Assembly: GCF_027744825.2 (NCBI RefSeq)
Contig: NC_071335.1
Location: forward strand, 27,307,001 to 27,371,000
Length of the DNA stretch: 64,000 nt
Reading direction: 5' to 3'
From: Synchiropus splendidus
Lineage: Eukaryota > Chordata > Actinopteri > Syngnathiformes > Callionymidae
Made by a program: the position numbers and the translations under genes. Within the stretch, counting starts at the first letter, position 1; every line of letters starts with the position of its first letter. The notes beneath the pieces are model-generated. The model searched no databases. It was not told where the DNA came from and saw only the letters and a program-made list of their open reading frames with translations. This document shows positions 33,493 through 44,157 of the stretch, piece by piece.

Positions 33493-34422
33493 GCTCAGCC
33501 GATGTCACTCGCCATTTTAACTTATTCAACTCTGGTGGTTTGACTTAATCAAGCGGGGACCAATAATCGGGGACTCATCTCCTGAGGATCAAAGATCTGA
33601 CTCATCTCTTGTCTGTCAACAATAAACCAATGATCAACTCATGGATTCGCTATTTCGCAGAAATAAAGGTAGAAATGCCACCTTTTCCTTCAGCTGCTCC
33701 CCAGTAGGCTCCGCCTCCAGACGATGGCCCCGCCCCCAGCACGCCCCCCTCCCAACACCATGTCTGTATGACAAGCTGTAAACATCTATTTGTACCAAAG
33801 TAACCTTTTATAAAGACAAACAGGTGAACGGAGATGAACTCAGCAGCAGCTGTCACAGCAACCCTTCCAGATGCAGGGCTCTCCTGGGCGGCTGCTTCAC
33901 TCAGCTCACCCTGATTCATTCAAACAAAATATTTAGATAAAGAAATGTGGCGCCCGCGGTGGCCAAGCGACGGCTTCGAAAGGGTTGTAAACTTCCGATC
34001 GTATTTGGCGAAACTGCCGGGTGGAAACACGCAAACCACTACGAGTGGGGCATTGTACTCTAACAGTCGGACATTAGGGGCTGCTCGAGCTATTAGGCCG
34101 ATAGTTCCAGGGAGCTGTTCCAGAGTATGAGGCCTACGTGTTCCTAAATCTTGTCGGGACGTGACGGCACCATTGTCGACGTGGAAACTGAGGTGTCATT
34201 GATTTTTATTTTTTTTTGCATGAAAAACTCGGGTGATTCCAAAAACGATGCGTTTAAAAATAGACCAGCAGCACAAAAATTTGTCACTTTTAAGTTCACA
34301 TTTGAACCGTCCACTTGAGGATTTGTGAAGTCACGGTAACTGAGCAGATGGTTTCCCTGATATTTCACAGCACCGACGGTGCTTTTAAACAGCTGATCGG
34401 CTGCCTTCGCCTCCTCTGACTG
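33493..34422. other. Intergenic interval between convergent genes
   Basis: Holds the 3' UTR of the mesothelin-like gene and, on the minus strand, the txndc11 3' UTR with an AATAAA (34205-34210). A plus-strand frame at 33945-34130 (MWRPRWPSDGFERVV...) is not recognisable and probably not a gene. Confidence 0.55.
33621..33626 (+). terminator. Polyadenylation signal of the mesothelin-like gene
   Basis: AATAAA about 130 nt after the stop codon. A second AATAAA follows near 33662. Confidence 0.75.
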
Positions 34423-37400
34423 TCAGGAGGTCATGTTGCTTCTGCTCTGTCCGTCTCTCACGTCCTCCTCAGCTGCTTCTTCTTCTTCTTCTTCTTGGAC
34501 ACCCGTCCGGTCCTTCAGCGCCCTCAGCAGCATCCGCAGCAGCACGTTCTCCCTCAGCAAGTTCTCCGAGGCGTCGGCCAGCTCCTGCAGCCGCCTCACG
34601 GCCTCCACCAGCTGCCGGCTCTTCTGCCGGTGCTGCTCCTCCAGCTGCTGTCGCTCGCGCCGCAGCTCGCTGTTCCTGGCCTCCAGCTCGCGGGTGTCAA
34701 AGGTCAGTCTCCTGTTCTCCCGCCAGAGCTGCGTCAGCTGGCGGGAGAGCAGCTCGCGGGCGTGATGCAGCGTCTCCACTTCCTGCTGGAGCGCCAGGAA
34801 CTCTGCGTGGAGACCCGCGTCGGCCCCGGGGGAGTCCGTGCGGCAATGCGGGGGCCCCGCGTGCTGCAGGACGAAGTGCAGGAGGTTTGGAAGCGTGATG
34901 GCCAGGTCATCCGGAAACTTGACGCTGTGATGCTTCCTACGAGACAAGAACACAGAAGGTGACGGCGTTCGCTTGACCTCCGTTTTACATGTAACCCCGA
35001 AGGTTCACTGCTTGGCTGAGATCCAGCAGATCATCGAACATGAGAGGAGCTCGAGCCTGTGACGTTCCCTCTCTACCGCGACACAGCGGCCATGACAGTC
35101 GAGTGTCAGCATAAATAAGACTGAAAACTCATGTCCTTTTGTCTTTAGAGCCGACCCACTGAAAGTGAATTCCGCCAAACACCTGAACTGACTCGGCCCA
35201 AAATGCCAGAGACCTAAGTCACTATTAGCTCTCAGTGGTCCCACTGGCTGAGTTCTTCTCTGAGAGCGAGGAGTGATCCAGAACTATGAAGGACGGTTCG
35301 ACGGAGTGATGTTCCGTCGGTCAGCCGTGATCCGCCGCATTATCAGGTCTAACTCTAAGATAATGTAAACAGCAGGCGCGAGATAGTTTGGTTGAAGACT
35401 CAAATGCTATTCTCGCTCTCCAACACCCAAAAAGAACTGAAAACTTCAACACGACATATGTAAACTTTGGATCACACATGACAGAATTTTGTCAGTGGCC
35501 TTTTTCTTCACCTCCGTGGCACATTTTTGTATAAAAAAAAACACATTCTGTTACATCGCGTTGTGGATTTGAGGCTAAAAATCGCAGTTCAGGCTGCGCG
35601 GCACAGTGTAGAATATTGCTTTTTTTTCCCACAAAAGCATGGACTATATAGCATCAACTTTAGGCCCTCAGATGCCGTGATGTGCCACGGCAGTGGCTGG
35701 GGTTCTCACCTGTGTCTCGGAAAGAAGAGAAGCGAGGGAACGTGATCCACCATGAATTCCCACGGGAGATCGTTGCGTGCCACGTTGACCCTACGGGAGG
35801 AGAACCAGCCGCCAGTGTTCAGTGAACCTCCGTGTTCCTTGGGGCAGTGAGAGGCCGACCTACCGGGCCACGGCGATGGAGCCGTTCCGCTGCAGGAGTC
35901 TGGCCAGCTGGATGAGCACGTGGTTCAGCACGGAGCAGAAGCCGCACCACTGGGTGTAGTAGAACAGCAGCACGTCCTGGAGGGTGAGAGGATCTTTGTC
36001 AGTGTCTCCACTGAAACTGAGAAGAGCTGACCAGGCGGGGTCCGCGTAGGACACCCGGAAAAAAGGTCCACGAAAGAGGACACGGGGACACATGAGGAAG
36101 ACGTTCGTCTCACCTTCTCCTCATGCATGACCGAAGGCAGGAAGGTGGACGTGGTCAGTTCGGCGATAAGTGGACGCGAGTGCGACTCCTGCTCCCCTCC
36201 ACTCTGGCTCTCTTGCCCCACTAGGTGTCTCTGTAGGACACTGTGAGGTGTGCTGAAGTTCCGAATGAAGGCCTCTGCAGCAAGAGAAGCATCGACTCAC
36301 AGATCCAGAGCTGCTCAGGACTTCTGCTCCAAGGGGGTCACTTACCTAAAGTCTGGGTGAGTGTCGCCACTGGACTCCGAGGGAGAACGTAGTGGCTTTC
36401 GTCCTTGAGGTTCACAATAGCAGCAAACGGTGCGTCTCCCTGGGGTCCTTCCATCCTCTGAGGAGGAGGAGGAGAGCTGCTCTCGTTTCCCGCTCCAAGA
36501 CTCAGGGCCAGAGGCCAGTTGAGGGCAACGTCCAGCACATAGAACCTGAGCGTCCTGTTGGTGTGACACCTGAGTCCGGAGAGGAGGTCGTGCTCCTGAG
36601 GAGCTTTTGGGGCGTCTTTGGCAAGAGTCTTGTTTTGAAGTCGAGGCGTGCTTCTCCGGCAGCAGGCACTGAAGCGGCTGGAAGGGCTGTAGCTGCTCGC
36701 GAAATTGAAACAGCTCACAGAGGCTAAGGGCTTGGCGTCAGCAGGTCGCGGATGAAGGCAGCAGTGAGTGAGGTGGGTCTGCGGCACGTCCCTCCAGGAA
36801 ACGCCGCAGCCGTCGTCTCTGCGGGAGAATCTCCGGCAAACGTCCAGCCAGCAGCCGGCGGGGCCGGGTCGCGGCACGGAAACCGAGTGGCAGCACCGCG
36901 AGTCCGACGAGAAGCTTCCGTCCCAGTTGGAGTGATGGTCCCGGTCACAGGAGTGGTAACGCAGAGCGACATCTGCCACCTGAGAGCACAGCAGTCGTCA
37001 CCAGCTGCTGTTAGCGCCACCCCCTGGGAGAGTGCCTGAACCAGCAGGAGCAGGCACAACGCTCTTTTTGTGTCGCGAGGAGCTCCACGAAATGTCGGAA
37101 CTTAGACCCAAGAATCTGGTCCACCAAGGAGTCACTGGGTGTGGAAACTAAAGACTAACATCTGGAAAACGGCCTACTGACCATTCACTCCACTGAAGCC
37201 GTGTTTTCTAGCACCCAGAAAAAACCTTTGGCCCTCAGAACCTCCTTGGGCAAACCCATTCGACCCTAGGGGACATCCTAACCCTGACACCATTAACTTG
37301 ACAGGGGGCCTACCATTTTGGAGGAGGCACAAGCCTAGCCTTCATCCTAACCCCAACACCAGGTGTGGGACCTCCTAGGAGTGAGAAGTCTCTTCCACCC

Positions 37401-40400
37401 TGGGAGGCGCCCACTCACGATCGAGAAAGGCTTGTGAGTCTATCGCTGTGGCCTATATTTGGCAGGTGATGTTTCGACTGCATCTCTTGGAAGCACTGCG
37501 GCGACTGTGCCGATGGGCTCACCTGCTGCAGGACGGGGTTGGGCTCAGACGTCGTGGGATCGTGCGGCAGGAACAGCAGCAGCGCCGGACCTTTGGCCAG
37601 CTCATGCTCCAGGAGGCGCGACTTGGTGCCAGGAGGCTGCAGCCACTGCAGGACGCTCTCGCGGTGCTCGAACACCCAACTGCAGATGCTCTCGGAGGTG
37701 AAGTTGCGCTCCCTGCGGGGGAAAATCTGCATACGAGACATTCCATCGTCAGTTTACCGCGTTGACTGGAACCTGCAGGGAAACCGAGCTTACCAACGAG
37801 GAGTTCAGTCTTCTATGGAGGTAAACGGTTTCGTCTTGGTTTATAGAAATGGCCTCTGCCACCTGTTTGCTCGTCACCACGCCGAAACGCACCACACCAC
37901 GGAAGTCTGCCGCAAAAAGGTTCGTGTCCGTCAGACTGAAGAACGGAAGTGGAGCTCTTGGGATGAGGCTAAGGCTTTTAGCAGATGCTCACAGATGCTG
38001 AGCCAGTGTTGTGGCTAAAGTGCCGCGCATGCATGTGAAGCTAGCTTTATAGCTACGATAACGCCGGGAACGATCGAGAATTCCACTCAGTTTCTTCTCC
38101 TTCTCACCTCTTTTGAGAGCTTGTAGGGCCGAGGACAGGTAGGTGAGGTACCCCGGGGGCTGGGGAGACGAGTTGAACTGGAAGAAGCCCACCACCCGCA
38201 GCTGTGAGGGAAGAAATGTGAGCTTTGAAGTCAACAAATCCATCCAGAGAGAGGAGGTCCAGCGTGGCGGACTGTCTGCTATTGAGCATGGATGTCATGC
38301 AGGGTCCCCCGCCCTACGCTGAGACAGAAATCCTGGGAAGGAGCCTAGTTACAAGACGGCAGCACAGTGATAGGTTCCACGCCCAGCTAGACATCTAGAG
38401 CCTCGGTTTAGATGTTCTCCACACGCTCGCATGATTTCAGGTCTCCTCCCACAGTCCAAATTCAGACAGGGGGAATAGAGGACTCTAAAGCGAGGGTCAA
38501 ATTTGAGGCCCTGGGGCCAAGAATCAATACATTTGAACAGCGTGAGATGTTGCAAAAGTATTGTAGCGTCTGTTGGTAGTAGACAAAAACAGCCGTGCCG
38601 TCGTTCAGGTTCTTCTTTTATTTCACTCAAACACTGTGTAGTGGTCTCCAGAAAAGAGACGCTCTCCTCAACAACTCCCAAAAAACAGAACTCTGTCTCA
38701 GCCCCAGCACAGCATCTCGCCCCCCCCTCACTCACTGGTCACCACTGAACTCTTAAAGGAACAGTGGCATAAACCCAGAATGTCACAGTTTTGCCAGATC
38801 TCTCTTTTTTTTTTTCAGTCATGTCCCCTTAGGGGCTCCGTAAATATGCAATGTGAGGAGGTTTCAACTCAAATTTAAAAGGGAAAGTTGTCCTTGACTG
38901 TTTTAAACCCAGATATTTTCTGGTTACAAGCTTTAGCCATTGAGCTGATGCTGCCTTTGCCAGATATGAAATGAAACCAAAACTGTTTCACTTTACCTCC
39001 ATTATTGTTATAATTATTATGGAGGGGGGAGCCCTGGAAGGTCCCGCTCACCTCGTGGCAGGACAGGAACTCCTCCAGCTTGGCTCGGGAGGGGAGGTAC
39101 GTCAGCGGCGTCACCACCCGCAGGACGAAACTCTCCAGGTACGGAGCCAGGATGGGACCTCTGTACTCTATCGGCCCAAACCTGCCGTGCGACACAGAAG
39201 GACGAACTCAGACGCAGGCGCTGACGTCAGAGGGAGGAGCGCTCGTACCTGCGGTAGAAGAGGTGGATGGTTGGGTACTGGTAGAAGTGCGTCTGCTTCC
39301 TGCACTTGCCGTGGTTCCACCAGCAGTTGATGGCCACGAACTGAACCTGGATCATACAGCAGTAGTGAAACATGGACGCTGACACACAACAGTCACGTGA
39401 CTCGGATTCATGCTGCACAGCTGCTCAGACTCATTACTTCGATCGAGTGGATGAGCGTCTAAAAGTATCCCCCTGTGAGGGCAGTTACAGCTGAAGACAC
39501 AGAGCAGCGAAGAGGAACATGTTGGGGATGTTTGGAGATCAAACACTCCGTCATCCTGCCGAGTCCCGTACCTGTTTGGCCAGTTTCCTGGCGACCTGCT
39601 GCAGCTCCTGCCGCGCCGCCATGGAGTGAGCGCACCACGGAGCGTAGAAGAAGATAAGGGACACTTCGGCCACGCTGCGGAGACGCTCCACCTGGAGAAG
39701 GACGGTCAGAGGTCAGAGAGCACGATCCCGATCCATGGACCCTAAAGTGCTCGAAGCTTCATTTTCACCAGACCTCCAGAGGCACCTACACCTCTGCCAG
39801 GCATCACCTCCTCCACAGCTGCCACCACAAGTCGCTCCATTCAGGACCAGCTGCGTGGAGACCAAGTCGCATGACGGAACGACACTGTGGTTTTTAGACT
39901 TTTAACCTTTCCATCCATCAGCACCTCTCACTCATGGAGGTTCTGGTGATGACATCACGCTGTACGAGGTGATGCAACTGGAATTGGAGACTGAAAAAGT
40001 CATTCACCACTAATCTGTTATTTTCACCGACTCTTTATTTGTGTCTGTTGCTCAAGTTTGGAGGTGTTTATAAGCACACAGTCGGTTCATGTTTCGAGGC
40101 GTTTGTGTCTTTGCTCCTCTAGCCTTCAGGAGCACTACCTGAAAAGCAGCTTCATTCAAGTCAGTTCAAGCAATTTATTCGATCAGTTTTTAACGTGTTT
40201 TTTAGGGATGCTCCGATTGTTATCGGCCGATTTCAGCGTGAATGCCGATCACTTCCTGTCACTGCCGATCACAACAAGTGATCACGTGAGCCGGCACTCT
40301 GATGAAGCACATGCACAGGAAAGTGTTCAAATAAACCACGCCATTTAAAGCTCCAGCACTTGACGGAGCATGCAGGGTTTTCCAGGCTCATGAAAGTGAG

Positions 40401-42309
40401 AGCGCTGGTTCCTCAGTAGCTGTTGGCGCAGCTGACGCTTAGCAACACCCGCCGGTCCGAGCGTGACAAAAGAAGTGTCGAAGAAGTTCATCGAGCCAGA
40501 CGAGCAGCCTTTCTCAGGTGTTGTTTACGCGGAGACGGAAACGACTGGATCCGTCGCCGTTTTGGAGTCAGGTGCAGCATTCGCTAGCCACCTGAATCTG
40601 AAACTTTTAAAAAGGTCCGGAGTGGAAACTGTCATAAATCCAGTGCTCTCTGTCTCAGAGTCGCGCTACAAGCGGCCAGTATGTAAATACTTCATGGACA
40701 CAGCAAAGAATCTCCAGAGATTCACCAAACTGTGACGTCTCACATCAGATTAAATGTTCTTCCGTCGTCCTTTTGACAGAATGGTTGTTGCATGCTGCAA
40801 GGTTTTTTCCCTATGTTTTGCCTTCTTGAAGAGGTAAATTAAAACATGAATTAAAATGGTTCATGTTTTCATATCATGTCCACAGAAGGTCTCATCATTT
40901 TCATTACAAATTCATTGTCAATCCACGTGATCGGGGATCGACAGCAAAAACCCTGATCGGAGCTTCTCTAGTGTTTTTATTTTTTTGCCCGCTTCCATTT
41001 CAGTCTTTACATTTTCTTCATTCCCACACTGTCTGCAAAAAAAGAGTATTTTATATTTTTGGCATTTCACATTTTAAATTTATATTTTTGCTGCTATAGA
41101 GCATGTTAAGTTATGAACAAAATTCTGTTTTATGTACAGTTTTAATATGGTTTTTCTGACTCACATCTCTGATTCTGATATTTTATTTGAACCTGTATTT
41201 TGTGGGTTTAATATAAAAGATGTACAGTTCAATAAGAGCAAATGCTGAACTCAATAATCGTGATGATGATTTCCTCCACCGCCCAGAGTTCAGCCCTCCA
41301 GCTACTGCAGGAGAAGACACGACTGATGCTCCTGTCAAGCTTCTTCTGGACACCATCCTATCTGGTGAGTGCCTTTGTTTTCAGTCACAGCTCCACTCAG
41401 ATTTTGTTCGACCATGAGGGCGACATGGTCCGGGTCGGCCCAGGTATTTTGGTCCGTTTTGGCAGCGGCTGTGGGCGACTACCCGAGAGGAAGCGCCTGG
41501 AACACTCACTGGAAGCACTCCAGATTTATACCCTGGTACTTCTGCATGTTTCCTTGGCTGGCTGCTGGCTCTCAGTGGACCACGTCCTTCTTAAGGTCTG
41601 GGTGAGGCCTTGAAACGTACCTGGTCGAGCTGACCCAAGTAGAGGTCGATCACTGGAGCGTCAGCAGAGAAGAACCGCGTCGGAGGACGAGCTACCGCCA
41701 CCACATTCTTGGCTCGACTGGGAAGAGAAACAGGACCAATGTTCAATATTGACACGAGGATCAGAAGACTCGCTTGTCTCTGGTGTCCACACGGTTGGGG
41801 GTCAGACGCCGGCCACGTGAGGGCCACAAGTTTGGGGCAGAAACAGTCCATGAACACTGAGAAGTCAGTTGTCTGTCAGGTGAAGGGGGGCGTCCAGGAG
41901 GGGTCCCCTCTACTGGCCCCCACCGTGAGGCGGGCGTGAATCTGAAATCCTGATCAACCAGTTCAGCTCCGACTCCTACCAACACCGTTCTCAAGCTCAC
42001 TTCATGAAGTCGTCAGACTGGAAGTGTAAAACTATGTGAGAAGCTTTCAGGTCAGCTGATCGCCATCCCCAGCTCTGATTGGTTGTCGACAGAATATTAT
42101 TGTGACTACTATCGCTGAGCTCCGGTAGATAACGGGACGTTTTCAGGACCAAACGGCGAGATTTGGGCGACACAGCTCGCTTACCCGCACGTGAACTTGA
42201 CAGCCAGGACAAGCAGGACCCCCAGCACGATCGCCCCGCAGAGCAGGTCCGGTCTCCGGGCCATCAGACTCAGCACCTGCCGGAGAGAGCGCCTCGCGCG
42301 CCGCAGCAT
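34423..42309 (-). CDS. txndc11: Thioredoxin domain-containing protein 11
   Basis: ER-membrane thioredoxin-like protein; the mammalian homologue binds DUOX maturation factors and takes part in ER redox quality control. Exons 5' to 3': 42309-42185, 41717-41621, 39691-39572, 39346-39249, 39181-39052, 38201-38108, 37906-37794, 37726-37523, 36979-36346, 36274-36114, 35976-35864, 35790-35710 and 34936-34423, giving 827 residues. A membrane anchor ([18 protein letters not shown], about 25-42) follows a basic N-terminus. The first Trx-like domain has WCAHS at 93-97 (second Cys replaced by Ser). The last has WCGFC at 602-606, an intact CxxC. A large Cys-rich exon (36346-36979) lies between. The final exon is a long Leu/Glu/Arg coiled coil and an acidic tail. 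It is somewhat shorter than the human protein (about 960-985). Confidence 0.93.
40203..40970. mobile_element. Non-autonomous hAT element, 768 bp, with 8-bp target duplication
   Basis: Left terminus TAGGGATGCTCCGAT and right terminus ATCGGAGCTTCTCTA are inverted repeats (12 of 15 positions). Both flanks carry GTGTTTTT (40195-40202 and 40971-40978), an exact 8-bp target-site duplication of hAT size. It lies in txndc11 intron 2. A 90-codon frame inside (40463-40735) is of unknown meaning; I do not recognise a transposase. Confidence 0.85.
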
Positions 42310-43085
42310 TACAGCCGGTCGGCGGCTGCTCGGCCCATTTATACCACACCCCGGGCGCAGCGCAACTTCTCCATTTGCTTGACAGGACCGGCGGAAGACG
42401 AAGCTCCAGTGGATTGGATGTCGGCGCGGTTCTCGTGGAAGACGTCCACACACACACACGCACGCACGCACGGACGGACCAACCTGCCTTCCCCACGTCG
42501 ACTTTCCACTTCCGCAACAATGACGCCAGGGACCGTCGCGCAAGTTGTGCCTGTGAGTAGAGCGAAGACTTTAGAATGGAGCCTTGAACAACGAATATCT
42601 ATACAGCTTTGTGAGCAGATTAAATGTGTGAAGTACCGATTCATATCCGCGCATTTATTGTTTTTTTTATTTGTAAATTTAACTGCTTTATGCTCGTAGC
42701 GGATCCGTACAACCTTTTGACAATCCCTGCGTTGCTATGGTTACATGTGTCGCTGACAGGAAGACGGCATTAATGTTTTTTTCTTTTTTTATTTTAAATG
42801 TGAAGAATTAATCAAACCCAATGTGTCGTTATTTATTGTGATTTCCAAAGTATTTTATGTAATTTCTGAGTTTTTTTTAAGAATATTATGAGTTCATCAT
42901 TAAACGATGTGCATTTCATTATTATTTTCATTTTACACTTTAAATCATTATTTTTCAGTTTCACCTCGTTGGTGTTTCAATACAATAATTGGTAGGTGCT
43001 AAAATATTTTTTAATAAATTACTTTTCCTTTTTTCACAAAGACATCAATTCGTTATTTTTTTTATTATTCTTTTTACCACAGTTT
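42310..43085. promoter_or_regulatory. txndc11 upstream region, then AT-rich DNA
   Basis: 42310-42540 is GC-rich, including a short ACAC/GCAC run (42450-42475), and is the likely txndc11 promoter and 5' UTR. From about 42640 to 43085 the sequence is AT-rich with poly-T runs and nothing recognisable. Confidence 0.4.
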
Positions 43086-43637
43086 TCATCTTTTAACTCC
43101 AGCATAATGTCCCCACTGTGGGAAGGCAACCTCGTCTAATGTACAGTATGGTTCGCCCCAGATGCTGCCCCTGCGACCTGCGGCCAGAACTTTGCATTCA
43201 TGAGCCTTCACCTTCACCTTCTTCTGCCGCTTATCCGTGGTCGGGTCGCGGAGGCAGCATTCGGAAACTTCCCAATCCACACAAACCTCCTCCAGCTCCT
43301 CCCTGGGGATCCCGAGGCGTTCCCAGGCCAGACCAGAGACATCATCTCTCCAGCGAGTCCTGGGTCTTCCCCGGGGTCTCCTCCCGGTAGGACATGCCCG
43401 GAACACCTCCCCAGGGAGGCGTCCAGGGGGCATCCGGATCAGATGCCTGAGCCACCTCAGCTGGTTCCTCTGGATGTGGAGGAGCAGCGGCTCCACCCCG
43501 AGCTCCTCCCGGATGACCGAACTCCTCACCCTATCTCTAAGGGAGCGGCCAGCCACCCTGCGGAGGAAACTCATCTCATCCTTTAGGTCATGACCCAAAG
43601 CTCGTGACCATAGTTGAGGGTGGGAACGTAGATCCAT
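43086..43637 (-). mobile_element. LINE reverse-transcriptase C-terminal fragment
   Basis: A 183-codon minus-strand frame with the teleost LINE end signature: EMSFLRRVAGRSLRDRVRSS, QLRWLRHLIRMPPGRLPGEV, then GRRPRGRPRTRWRD. This is the tail of a non-LTR retrotransposon polymerase, 5' truncated like most LINE copies. I cannot assign the clade (possibly Rex1-like) from this piece. The frame is intact over the fragment, suggesting moderate age. Confidence 0.8.
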
Positions 43638-43743
43638 CGGTAAATCGAGCCGAATTCATGAGCCGTTAATTCTAATTTGTTTGGGTTGAATTGATGCTCA
43701 ATCTCGGTGCAACAAAAGTAGGGGGGCGGTGGTGGTGGGGGGT

Positions 43744-43801
43744 CCGCTGCACATCCGCACAGAAAAGCTTCCGGGTGGTTTCCCTGGCGGCACAGAAACG
43801 C
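43744..43801 (-). pseudogene. Stray 58-bp copy of the bfar exon 2 splice junction
   Basis: 55 of 58 bases match 47465-47522, which spans the 3' splice site and first 40 nt of bfar coding exon 2. Orientation is the same as the gene. It lies about 45 nt beyond the bfar polyadenylation signal. Because intronic bases are included, it arose by DNA duplication and not by reverse transcription of mRNA. Confidence 0.85.
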
Positions 43802-43845
43802 AGCTCACTGACAACAGTCACCGAGTGGAGCTCACGTGAGAAAAC

Positions 43846-43851
43846 TTTATT
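43846..43851 (-). terminator. Polyadenylation signal of bfar
   Basis: AATAAA on the minus strand about 310 nt past the bfar stop codon, the first such signal downstream. Confidence 0.6.
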
Positions 43852-44157
43852 CTTTGGGGCCATTGAAGAAGGTCACGGCAGTGCAAAGGTTAAAGTGCAA
43901 GTCAGCCATGAGAAAAGAACTGTGGTTGACAAAGCGATTTCTCAAATAAGAAAATCAAACGTACAAAATTATTATCAACAAAAAAAGGAGGCAAATGTGC
44001 AGGAAATTCATTTTGTCAACTAAAGGCAAATTATCAAAGGCGTCGAACTGAACTGAGACGATGAACAGCTTCGTCCTTTCACTCAGGCAGCCAAAACCTT
44101 CGCCAGCAGGTGGCGCTTCTCCTCAGCGTCCATCTTGCCGGTGAGCGAAGCGGGCGG

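Noticed and set aside
33945..34130. 61-codon plus-strand frame downstream of the mesothelin-like gene
   Set aside because: No family resemblance, no splice or polyadenylation context, and short length.
36724..37059. Additional open frames overlapping the Cys-rich txndc11 exon
   Set aside because: They overlap a better supported in-phase exon on the minus strand and lack conserved motifs.
42163..42699. 178-codon plus-strand frame opposite txndc11 exon 1
   Set aside because: It is a shadow of the GC-rich first exon and promoter on the other strand; no recognisable domain.
43086..43637. Minus-strand 183-codon frame as a host gene
   Set aside because: The MPPGRLPGEV and GRRPRGRPRTRW signatures are those of a LINE polymerase tail.
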